Notes under the pieces: model-generated
The model's database searches: none
Told to the model about the DNA's origin: nothing
The model's input: the letters and a program-made list of their open reading frames with translations, nothing else
Shown here: piece after piece, positions 25,122 to 32,432 of the stretch
How positions within the stretch are numbered: the first letter of the stretch is position 1
Layout of the letters: each line of letters opens with the position of its first letter
Position numbers and translations under genes: made by a program
Assembly (NCBI GenBank): GCA_023266055.1
Contig: JAHFRW010000008.1
Location: 38,425 to 72,445 of the forward strand
Direction of reading: 5' to 3'
Source of the DNA: Gammaproteobacteria bacterium
GTDB lineage: Bacteria > Pseudomonadota > Gammaproteobacteria > Ga0077554 > Ga007554
DNA: 34,021 bases

Positions 25122-25189
25122 TGGGTTACCGTTGGAGTAAGTCGCGCTCCAGCGTATCAATTTTTTCGATATACTCGCGAGGAATAATT

Positions 25190-25657
25190 ATGGTTACAAC
25201 CGGGGATAACTGTACCTACACCACCGACATCTCTCATGTTAGCCTGGATGCGTTGGCTGACCTGTATGGAAGCGTTGGCTTCGGTTCCGCCGAGGCTTAC
25301 AAAGAAGAAGAGGATCTCATCAAAGTGATCTTCGGTACTGGCGCTTACGGTTTTTTCGCCTTCACGGCAAACGATCAGCGGCTGGTGGGAATGGCGCGGG
25401 CACTCAGTGACGACAGGATGTGCTCCTGGATCGCTGAAGTCTGCATCCACCCTGATTGGCAGGGCAAGGGCGTGGGGAGTAGGCTGCTCGACATGGTCGT
25501 CGGCCGTTTAGGACATACGGCGATCTACGTCGCGGCGTTCGCTGGCCAAACCGAGTTCTTCGCGAAACACGGCATCAAACCTAGGGCAAAGCTGGTCGCC
25601 TGCAGCCGCGCTGGGCAGGAACCGCCATCCCAAGAGGCCGAGCCTTTCACGCATTGA
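25190..25657 (+). CDS. GNAT-family N-acyltransferase, first gene after the precursor
   Basis: Single-domain GNAT protein of 155 residues. The start at 25190 is chosen because GAGGAA lies just upstream; the open frame further left runs through the stem-loop and the precursor gene. The acyl-CoA pyrophosphate-binding loop is intact: CIHPDWQGKGVGSRLLDMVV (motif A with QGKGVG). The final GNAT strand pattern IYVAAFAGQTEFFAKHGIKP follows. GNATs in other RiPP loci acetylate or fatty-acylate the peptide, and some (the selidamide maturases) transfer long acyl chains to lysine or ornithine-type side chains. Here the substrate could be the precursor N-terminus after cleavage, or K62. It could also be a self-protection enzyme. 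The stop overlaps the next start by four bases (TTGA). Confidence 0.88.
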   Translation: MVTTGDNCTYTTDISHVSLDALADLYGSVGFGSAEAYKEEEDLIKVIFGTGAYGFFAFTANDQRLVGMARALSDDRMCSWIAEVCIHPDWQGKGVGSRLLDMVVGRLGHTAIYVAAFAGQTEFFAKHGIKPRAKLVACSRAGQEPPSQEAEPFTH

Positions 25658-26637
25658 CAAGAACTGTGGGGGTGCATTATAAGTGGCCAAGCATCGTGGA
25701 TGCCAAGGTAACCCATCTGTTGGGAATGAGCTTGCTGCTGGCGGGAATTGACCGCGCAAGTCTCACGGCTCTCGTCGAGCAGGAACTATTCCACATTCTG
25801 CAGCCGACGATCTCGATAAGAAAAGGGATTATTCAGCATTTTGGTGACATCCAGGAGATCCCCTTCGATTCAGATAGGTACCTGGAGGCGGTGGTGGAGC
25901 GCCGAATTGAGATGATGGGAGATTTTCTGCACGCCATCATGGAAGCGCTAGCTGTCTACAGACCAACAACCGGCCCGAGGGTCGGCTATGACAGTGAATG
26001 GCAACGGTCCAAATCGGTTCACTTGCGTACCTTGCCGGGTGACTCGCACAATGGCGGGACGCGGCCTGTTATCCTCGGAGAGGGGAGCGGTGCTGTCGTA
26101 CTCAAGTTCGCGGATCCCCGCCCCTATCAGGTAACTGCGGAGATACTGGCGGCACTTTCCAGGGGGATCGGATTGGATCTTGTACCACCCCCTGTGGCCC
26201 CCGACCAAAACAACCGATGGTATTTCATCGAATATCTTGGCGAAGACACTGGCGGGCACGATGGAGTCGAGGCCTTCATGTTTGCCATGGGGGCAATAAC
26301 GGCCGTCGCATTCTGCCTGAGATTTGTTGATCTCCACCTGGAGAATCTGATCACGTTCAATGGCAAGCCGATCATCATTGACCCCGAGTGTATCTTCTAC
26401 AACTTTGACGGGGACATCACCCCGGAACGGCGTCTCAATACCGGACTCCTCAGCAACAATGTCTACCTCTCGTCCCTGCGGGGCGGAGAAGCCCCTGGTG
26501 TACCTCTCTTCGACTTCGATCTGCATCTTGGGGGCGACGGAATTCTACGCTACCGCAAGCCGGCGCACACCCACCGCAACCGGGTACGCAAACACGACGG
26601 TAGTATGGCTGCCCATCTCACTATCGAACGGAAGTGA
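25654..26637 (+). CDS. LanM-type (DUF4135) dehydratase, N-terminal part carrying the kinase-like active site
   Basis: Resembles the dehydratase half of class II lanthipeptide synthetases, which phosphorylate Ser/Thr in the precursor and then eliminate phosphate. Motifs in order: GDSHNGG (D130, H132), VVLKF (K151), VDLHLEN (D226, H228, N231) and IIIDPECIF (D243). From memory these correspond to CylM D252, H254, K274, D347, H349, N352 and D364; the offset is 121-123 throughout, so the alignment is internally consistent. About 120 N-terminal residues of a full LanM are missing. The start is TTG at 25654, overlapping the GNAT stop (TTGA); GTG codons at 25666 and 25672 are alternatives. The frame ends at a TGA inside GTGA, where the next ORF continues the homology in the -1 frame. 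It is 327 residues, with no cyclase. Confidence 0.85.
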   Translation: MTRTVGVHYKWPSIVDAKVTHLLGMSLLLAGIDRASLTALVEQELFHILQPTISIRKGIIQHFGDIQEIPFDSDRYLEAVVERRIEMMGDFLHAIMEALAVYRPTTGPRVGYDSEWQRSKSVHLRTLPGDSHNGGTRPVILGEGSGAVVLKFADPRPYQVTAEILAALSRGIGLDLVPPPVAPDQNNRWYFIEYLGEDTGGHDGVEAFMFAMGAITAVAFCLRFVDLHLENLITFNGKPIIIDPECIFYNFDGDITPERRLNTGLLSNNVYLSSLRGGEAPGVPLFDFDLHLGGDGILRYRKPAHTHRNRVRKHDGSMAAHLTIERK

Positions 26638-27131
26638 TCGATGGTTATAGCACAGCATACCGTTGGTTTGCCGCAAATGCTGATGAGGTCTGCGACATCA
26701 TACAGGCCCGGGTGACTGACGATTTCCGTGTGCGTTTTCTGGCGCGCGAGACTAGCCACTACGCCTCGGTACTTCATATGCTCAACCTCCCTAATATCGA
26801 TAATTATCCCCTGTGGGTCGATGGGGTGTTTGACCGTTTTCGCGCCTCTGGTCACCTTCCGGAATCGATGTCGCCGACACTGATAGAAGCGGAACTTCTG
26901 GATCTTAAAAGTCGAGATATCCCCTATTTCTGGATCAATGCTGGCGAAAAGGCCATTCATCACCGGACGGGGGTTATCCAACCGTTGGAAATGAAACTGA
27001 CCATCAGAGAACAGGCTATCCAGGACATCCGAAATCTGCGCGAACAGGACTTGGACGCCCAGATCAGGATTCTTGAGGCATTTCTCGATATTGATCTGGC
27101 GCAATCACAGGGGGAGATGACGAGTGCTTGA
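26634..27131 (+). CDS. LanM-type dehydratase, C-terminal part carrying the elimination residues
   Basis: 165 residues that continue the DUF4135 homology broken at the previous stop. The opening IDGYSTAYRWFAANADEV matches the GF-x-x-x-Y region of LanM proteins. VRFLARETSHYASVL contains Arg34 and Thr40, six apart, as for the elimination pair I recall in CylM (R506, T512). LKSRDIPYFW is the typical late-dehydratase motif. The start is GTG at 26634 in the GTGA overlap. The protein ends where a LanC cyclase would begin in a full LanM, and no LanC-like zinc motifs follow. Together the two ORFs hold every catalytic residue I know for the dehydratase, which favours a genuine two-subunit enzyme. A one-base frameshift in one ORF, or a sequencing error, cannot be excluded. 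Confidence 0.83.
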   Translation: MIDGYSTAYRWFAANADEVCDIIQARVTDDFRVRFLARETSHYASVLHMLNLPNIDNYPLWVDGVFDRFRASGHLPESMSPTLIEAELLDLKSRDIPYFWINAGEKAIHHRTGVIQPLEMKLTIREQAIQDIRNLREQDLDAQIRILEAFLDIDLAQSQGEMTSA

Positions 27132-27627
27132 ACCCGCTCGCGCGTCGAATTGTCTATCGCCAATAACTGAACCGCACTGGCGGGGTAAGGAGGGCATCGA
27201 CTTCGTTGGCCCGGATGCCATGAGGGAACCGCTCGGAACAGTAGTCCGGCTAATGACGCTGTCGGATCTGCACAAGCGATGGACGGTCAGTGATCTCGAC
27301 CGGCTGATCATGCCGCCGATGGAGACGGGCCAGTGTCTGTTCGCGATCAAAGAAGTAGCGCCTATCGCGTTTGTTTCGTGGGCTCTCTTTTCGGAGGAAG
27401 TGAGTATGATCTTCGCCAATCGAATGAGGCCACTTCGTAAGGGGGACTGGCACTCAGGCGATCAACTCTGGATCGTAGACTTCATTGGCCCCTTTGGCTT
27501 TGTGCCTGAAATTGTGCGGATGTTAAAGGAATATCTGAAGCAGCGATATCCGCGCAACGCTAGGGCGTTTGCGATTCGCTACAAAGAGCGGGGTCGTGTC
27601 CGGCGGTTGAGCCGGTGGACGCGGTAA
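27124..27627 (+). CDS. HlyC-type toxin-activating lysine acyltransferase homologue
   Basis: Resembles HlyC/ApxC enzymes, which move fatty acyl groups from acyl-ACP to internal lysines of RTX toxins. The catalytic region LHKRWTVSDLDRLIMPPMET holds His50, matching the SPLHRNWP His of HlyC. FVSWALFSEE and GDWHSGDQLWIVDFIGPFG give Asp119. His50 and Asp119 are 69 apart, the same separation I recall for HlyC His23/Asp92. The length (167) suits the family. The start is GTG at 27124, preceded by GGGGAG; it overlaps the dehydratase stop by 8 bp. No RTX toxin gene is present in the island, so the RiPP precursor is the obvious substrate, with K62 the only lysine in its core. The acyl donor and chain length are unknown. 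Confidence 0.85.
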   Translation: MLEPARASNCLSPITEPHWRGKEGIDFVGPDAMREPLGTVVRLMTLSDLHKRWTVSDLDRLIMPPMETGQCLFAIKEVAPIAFVSWALFSEEVSMIFANRMRPLRKGDWHSGDQLWIVDFIGPFGFVPEIVRMLKEYLKQRYPRNARAFAIRYKERGRVRRLSRWTR

Positions 27628-27635
27628 AGCCCAAC

Positions 27636-28658
27636 ATGGCGGGCAATTTCGGGGGGTGGTTGGCCCAGAGAATCTGGCGTCGGCTTGCGCCCTTTGATCT
27701 CATAGAGCATGTGGCGACGGTCTCGGACTGTGTCGAAATCGGGGCGCGCATCTATACAATCAGGCCGTTTGAGGCGTCCGATATGGGACAGGTATTGCTG
27801 CTCGCTCGAAGATTGTATGAGGAAGAGATGGCCCATGCAACCAAGAGTAACATCAACGAAACAATGCTTGCGAAACTGGAGGGTAGTGCTGGGGCGATGC
27901 GTGGCGCCTTCACTGTTTTGGCCGGGACAGAGGTCTGTGGTTTTGTCAGGTATGTGTGCTGGACGCATGTCCTGCGCCAGGAAAAGATTCTTGAGAATTT
28001 ATATGTCTATGTGGCGCCCGAGCACCGGTCGTTCACTTTGTTTCGGCGTATAGTGCGGCTGTTTGAGTGCGCGGGGCGCGAATTCGGAGTAGACAGGATC
28101 CTCTTCAGCTTTGAGACCGGTAGCTCGCCGGAGGTGAAGCGGGTTGCGATGGAGAGAATGGGATTCAGTAGAATTGGGGCGTTTCTGGTCAAGCGCGTGG
28201 AGGCTGGAAGCGAACGGCAGATAATCGTCACAAGAAAGCCCCAGTCACGGCCCTCGCTCGCGACTGTCCGCTACCTGCAGCCTGCGGCCCGGCTTGGCCG
28301 GGGTGACTTCCTTCTCTATCTCTTAGGTTCCTATTTTCACGTGAGGGACGGAATCGGCTGTGATCAATCCTTTTTCGAGTTAACAGGACCTGGCGATGCT
28401 TATCTAATGGCGCGGACCATGACGCGCGTGTTTGATCGCCAGAAGCTGGCGGTGGTCATCGGTGTCTGCCGCCCGACGCCGGAAATGGTGCATGCCCTGG
28501 ATGATTGGGCGGTCCGTGAGCGCTGTGCGGCGATTCTTGTCAACACTAAGGAAACATTAGGTGACGCATGCGAGTTGTTCGGAGACTACGCATGTCACGA
28601 GTTCAGTTTGAGCGGGCATATCATGAGCAAGCATCTCACAACCGGGGCCGCAACGTAG
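27636..28658 (+). CDS. GNAT-containing protein with an extra C-terminal domain
   Basis: Protein of 340 residues from the ATG at 27636; a GTG at 27615 would overlap the HlyC-like stop by 13 bp. Residues about 40-190 look like a GNAT fold (YTIRPFEASDMGQVLLLARR, ILENLYVYVAPEHRSFTLFR, then GSSPEVKRVAMERMGFSRIG). The acyl-CoA loop is unusual: after NLYVYVAPEH it reads RSFTLFRRIV, without the usual QxxGxG. The last 130 residues or so (from RPSLATVRYLQPAARLGRGD) match no family I know and may bind the precursor or serve in immunity. The 3-prime end overlaps the preferred start of the ABC transporter gene by 67 bp. Function is unassigned beyond probable acyl transfer. Confidence 0.7.
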   Translation: MAGNFGGWLAQRIWRRLAPFDLIEHVATVSDCVEIGARIYTIRPFEASDMGQVLLLARRLYEEEMAHATKSNINETMLAKLEGSAGAMRGAFTVLAGTEVCGFVRYVCWTHVLRQEKILENLYVYVAPEHRSFTLFRRIVRLFECAGREFGVDRILFSFETGSSPEVKRVAMERMGFSRIGAFLVKRVEAGSERQIIVTRKPQSRPSLATVRYLQPAARLGRGDFLLYLLGSYFHVRDGIGCDQSFFELTGPGDAYLMARTMTRVFDRQKLAVVIGVCRPTPEMVHALDDWAVRERCAAILVNTKETLGDACELFGDYACHEFSLSGHIMSKHLTTGAAT

Positions 28659-30514
28659 ATGTCGCCGGTCAAAAAAATCATAACGGACTGACGATAACCC
28701 CAATGAATTACGCGGCGTTCCTCTCCACAATCAGGGCACTTCCCCTGATGTATGCATCCGCCAAGACGGACTTTCTCATCCTCGCATCGTCTTCGATCAT
28801 AACCGGTATCGCACCGGCCATTTGGATCTATACTACTGCTCTGGTTGTGGATGCTCTCGTCGCCAAACCACCGGCCGACCTGCTATCCCTGCAACCTGTT
28901 TTGGCTGTATGGGCAGTCGCTTTTTTGCTGCCCCGCCTGATGACCCCGATCATGCAGTACTATCAGGCAAATCTTGCGGAGAGATTCACCGCCTATATCA
29001 ACTTGAGTCTGATGGACAAATCGTCGCGGCTGAAGGGGTTAAGCCACCTGGATGACGAGCACTACTACAACTGCATCAAGAGCCTCGAAGAGGGGGTACG
29101 GTCGCGGCCAGTGAACGTTGTTTCGGTCATGTTTTTCATGATACGAGACGCCATCACCATCATCGCAATCTGTGTGATGCTGTTGTCGATTACCTGGTGG
29201 CTCCCTATTATTCTCCTGCTGGGCCTCTGCCCGGGCATCATTGCGACCCTGCGCTTTCGCGAACTCGCCTGGAAGGCGCTACTCAGTCGCAGCATCCAAG
29301 CACGCGAGATGGAGTATCTTTCCCATATAGCCCTCAATGCTGGTTTCAGTTTGGAGTCCAGAATATATTCCTATTTTCCATGGTTGAAACGGCGCTATTC
29401 ATTATTATTCAAACGGACCCACGAAGAAATGCGGGTGACCCGTAGAAAGGCAACGTTAGGAACCCTTCCCATCGAGATCTTTTCAGTTGCCTGCATCATC
29501 GCAATGGTGTATTGGTGCCTTGTGCAGATTCAGGAAGGAGCGTTTACCTTGGGCACGATTGTCTTCCTGCTCCAATCCCTGGCTCTTGGACATGCTGCTC
29601 TTTTCGCGGTAGTGGAGTCGGTGGGCATCATCTTCGAGAGAGGACTGTTCTTTACCCTTTACTTCGACTTTTTGGCAATCCAGGATTCTCTCGTGGAGGG
29701 TGCCGGGAAAGCCGTTCCTCCACAGATTATCCGCTTCACGGATGTCTCTTTCACCTACCCGAATGGAGTCAAAGCAGTAAAGAATGTTTCCTTCGATATC
29801 AAACGCGGCGAGCGGATTGCAATTGTCGGCGCCAACGGCTCCGGCAAGTCGACACTAATAAAACTTCTCCTGCGCTTTTACGATCCGACCTCGGGTTGTA
29901 TCGAGGTCGATGAGCGGAACTTGCGCACTATCGAGATAGATGGCTGGCGCGCATGTTTCGGTGTTGTGCCGCAGGAGATTGTTCATTATGCGTTTACCGT
30001 GCGCGAGAATATACATCTTTCCAATATTGAACAGCCGGACCCGGATGACCATGCCGCCCTCCAGGCACTCGACATCGCGGGGCTGTCGAATCTATCCACC
30101 CCGCCACATACCGCTCTCGACCTGCGGCTCGGCAAAGAGTTCAGCGGCCTTGAACTCTCCGGCGGTCAGTGGCAGAAGCTCTCCATAGCCAGAGCCTTTT
30201 TTCGTGACCCGGATCTGCTGATCCTGGACGAGCCATCGGCCGCACTCGATCCCAAGAGTGAGGTACGCTTCTTCGCGAGCCTCCAGGCGCTTGCAAAAGG
30301 GAAGACCACTTTATTCATTACCCATCGTCTGGGGGCTGTACGCCTCGCTGACCGTATATTCGTCATGCGTAACGGCGAGTTGATCGAATCCGGCACCCAT
30401 GAAGAGCTTCTGCACTTAAATGGAGAGTTCGCCTCGCTGTGGCAGGCTCAGGTGAACCAGTACCAATTCAAGCCCATACACACTGCCCACCCCGAATCGG
30501 CCAGTTGTAAATAG
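28592..30514 (+). CDS. ABC exporter, fused membrane and ATPase domains, no C39 peptidase
   Basis: Half-transporter (about 640 residues) likely to export the modified peptide. The N-terminal part has about six hydrophobic helices (for example FLILASSSIITGIAPAIWIY, ITIIAICVMLLSITWWLPII, IFSVACIIAMVYWCLVQIQ). The ATPase follows from about residue 380: Walker A VGANGSGKSTLIKLLLRF, Q-loop VVPQE, signature LSGGQWQKLSIARA, Walker B LLILDEPSAALD and H-loop FITHRLG. Peptidase-type bacteriocin exporters carry an N-terminal C39 domain; none is seen here. The start at 28592 is supported by GGAG about eight bases upstream, although the hydrophobic part begins near residue 40. An ATG at 28703 would avoid overlap with the upstream gene but has a weaker ribosome-binding site. 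Confidence 0.9.
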   Translation: MSRVQFERAYHEQASHNRGRNVDVAGQKNHNGLTITPMNYAAFLSTIRALPLMYASAKTDFLILASSSIITGIAPAIWIYTTALVVDALVAKPPADLLSLQPVLAVWAVAFLLPRLMTPIMQYYQANLAERFTAYINLSLMDKSSRLKGLSHLDDEHYYNCIKSLEEGVRSRPVNVVSVMFFMIRDAITIIAICVMLLSITWWLPIILLLGLCPGIIATLRFRELAWKALLSRSIQAREMEYLSHIALNAGFSLESRIYSYFPWLKRRYSLLFKRTHEEMRVTRRKATLGTLPIEIFSVACIIAMVYWCLVQIQEGAFTLGTIVFLLQSLALGHAALFAVVESVGIIFERGLFFTLYFDFLAIQDSLVEGAGKAVPPQIIRFTDVSFTYPNGVKAVKNVSFDIKRGERIAIVGANGSGKSTLIKLLLRFYDPTSGCIEVDERNLRTIEIDGWRACFGVVPQEIVHYAFTVRENIHLSNIEQPDPDDHAALQALDIAGLSNLSTPPHTALDLRLGKEFSGLELSGGQWQKLSIARAFFRDPDLLILDEPSAALDPKSEVRFFASLQALAKGKTTLFITHRLGAVRLADRIFVMRNGELIESGTHEELLHLNGEFASLWQAQVNQYQFKPIHTAHPESASCK

Positions 30515-30591
30515 ATTGACGGTCTATCGACTTGGGACTGAGACATGCCTGCCATCAACCACATCTTACAGAAGAGCCGAAAGTTTTTTAG

Positions 30592-31686
30592 ATGAAATTT
30601 CCCTCCTTAATACAAAAGATTATCATAGCCAGTATTTTATTGGCGGGCGCTCTCGGGGCGTTCGCCGTTTGGAAATTCGGTGCCGCCGAAGGTGTGCTGG
30701 TCAACGTCGTGACGGTGGAGCAGGGGCCGGTATCGGTTTTTCTTACTGCTACAGGTAAGGTGGCCAGCGGGCATGAGGTGAAGCTGACTGCGCGAACGGC
30801 GGGGCAGGTGGTGGCGGTGCTCGTTAAGGAAGGTCAGCGTGTTGCCGCCGGGCAAGCCCTCGCGCGGCTGGACGATCGGGAGGCCAAGGCGCTGATCGGT
30901 AAGCCGGAGGCGTCGCTGCGGGTGGCCCAGGCCGATCTGGCGCAGGCGGTGCGCCAGGTGGAACAGTTGCGGCAATGGGTGCCCGCCGGGATAGAACCCC
31001 GCCAGAAACTGGAAGATGCCGAGGCGCAGTTGAAGACAGTGGAAGCGCGGAGGGGATTGGCGCAGGCCGAATTGCATCTGGCGCAGGTGGCACTGGAAAA
31101 GCTGAATGTGGTGGCACCCTATGCTGGCCTGATTACGCTGAGTCCGGTGCGCGTCGGGCAGTGGGTGATGCCGCCCGAGGCGTTGTTCATCCTGGCTGAT
31201 CTTGGTCAGCGCGAGATCGAGGTGAAAGTCGACGCCAATGACAGCGCCGGGATTACGGTAGGACAGGAGGTTGCCGTGTCCAGTGATGCTTTTCCGGGGC
31301 AACCGTGGTCCGAGAAGGTGATGCGTCTGGCGCCATCGGTGGAGAAAGAGGAAGCCGCCAACACCGTCAATGTCTATATGAGTCTGAGCAAGGCTGCCCC
31401 GGCGCTGCGCTTCGGTCAGCAGGTGGATGTGAAGATCCGCACCGCCTTTAGTCCCAAGGTGATCAAAGTGCCTTTCGGCGCGTTGATCAACAAGGACGGC
31501 AAGACCTGGGTGGCGGTGATCGAGCAGGGGCGGGCCAGGCTTTTGCCGGTCGTCACCGGCATCGAGGATCTAACCCATACCGAGATTCTGCAAGGGATAA
31601 AGGCCGGGCAGCAGGTCATTCTCGCCGAAGGCAAGACGCTGAACGAAGGTGACCGGGTGCGTGTTGCGGCCAGGAAGCCGCAGTGA
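30592..31686 (+). CDS. MacA/HlyD-like periplasmic adaptor
   Basis: Membrane-fusion protein of 364 residues. It has an N-terminal membrane anchor (IQKIIIASILLAGALGAFAV) and a lipoyl-type domain (VASGHEVKLTARTAGQVVAV, and VVAPYAGLITLSPVRVGQWV on the return strand). A helical hairpin lies around 95-155, followed by beta-barrel segments (ITVGQEVAVSSDAFPGQPW). It connects an inner-membrane transporter to an outer-membrane channel; no channel gene is present here, so the host TolC would be needed. It is followed at once by an ATPase and a FtsX-like permease. The stop overlaps the ATPase start (GTGA). The 77 bp before it have no strong Shine-Dalgarno. Confidence 0.92.
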   Translation: MKFPSLIQKIIIASILLAGALGAFAVWKFGAAEGVLVNVVTVEQGPVSVFLTATGKVASGHEVKLTARTAGQVVAVLVKEGQRVAAGQALARLDDREAKALIGKPEASLRVAQADLAQAVRQVEQLRQWVPAGIEPRQKLEDAEAQLKTVEARRGLAQAELHLAQVALEKLNVVAPYAGLITLSPVRVGQWVMPPEALFILADLGQREIEVKVDANDSAGITVGQEVAVSSDAFPGQPWSEKVMRLAPSVEKEEAANTVNVYMSLSKAAPALRFGQQVDVKIRTAFSPKVIKVPFGALINKDGKTWVAVIEQGRARLLPVVTGIEDLTHTEILQGIKAGQQVILAEGKTLNEGDRVRVAARKPQ

Positions 31687-32432
31687 TCGACCTGCAAGAC
31701 GCTGGGAAGTCCTACCGTTTCGGCGAAAGGGTGTTGCCGGTGCTGAAAGGATTGTCATTGCATATCGGGGCAGGCGAGTTTATCGCCATCATGGGGCCGT
31801 CCGGTTCGGGTAAGTCCACGCTGCTGAATGTGATCGGCTGCCTGGATAGCATTGATGAAGGCCGCTATACGCTGGAGGGCGTGGCCATCGAGGCGGCTTC
31901 GGAGGATGAGTTGGCGGCGATTCGCAACGCGCGTCTGGGGTTTATTTTCCAGTCGTTCAATCTCATTCCCCGCATCAACGCGTTGCGCAATGTGGAACTG
32001 CCGATGATCTACAGCCGGGTTGCGCCCGCCGAACGCTTGCGCCGCGCTCATGCGGCGCTGAAAAATGTTGGCCTGGAAGATCGCGCAGCGCACTCACCCG
32101 CCAAACTGTCCGGCGGGCAGCAGCAACGCGTGGCGATTGCGCGGGCGCTCATCAACAATCCCGACATCATTATTGCCGATGAGCCAACCGGCAGCCTCGA
32201 TTCCGTGTCCGGTCACGACATCATGCGTCTGTTCTCGAATCTTCATCAGCAAGGAAAGACCATCGTAATGGTGACGCACGAGAAAGAGATCGCCGCCTAT
32301 GCGCGGCGGGTGATCCATTTGCGCGACGGCCTGATCGAACGGGACGAATCCTCCGGCGCGGCGGTCACTCCCGGCATCCTGCCTCCCGCGACACTAGTGC
32401 ATCCCTGCACATCGCAGGAGCGGAGCCAATGA
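31683..32432 (+). CDS. MacB/LolD-like ABC transporter ATPase
   Basis: Soluble ATPase of 249 residues that powers the adjacent permease. It has [20 protein letters not shown] (Walker A), [20 protein letters not shown] (Q-loop, MacB/LolD-type), [18 protein letters not shown] (signature), [12 protein letters not shown] (Walker B) and [20 protein letters not shown] (H-loop region). In E. coli MacB the ATPase is fused to the permease; here the two are separate genes, as in LolD or YknY-type systems. The start is GTG at 31683, in a 4-base overlap with the adaptor stop, and the stop overlaps the permease start by four bases (ATGA). Confidence 0.95.
   Translation: MIDLQDAGKSYRFGERVLPVLKGLSLHIGAGEFIAIMGPSGSGKSTLLNVIGCLDSIDEGRYTLEGVAIEAASEDELAAIRNARLGFIFQSFNLIPRINALRNVELPMIYSRVAPAERLRRAHAALKNVGLEDRAAHSPAKLSGGQQQRVAIARALINNPDIIIADEPTGSLDSVSGHDIMRLFSNLHQQGKTIVMVTHEKEIAAYARRVIHLRDGLIERDESSGAAVTPGILPPATLVHPCTSQERSQ

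Noticed and set aside
24914-25189. In-frame upstream extension of the GNAT ORF
   Set aside because: It runs through the precursor gene and the stem-loop and adds no domain; the start at 25190 has a good ribosome-binding site.
25948-26526. 192-residue minus-strand ORF opposite the dehydratase
   Set aside because: Antisense to a well-supported DUF4135 coding frame; no motif of its own.
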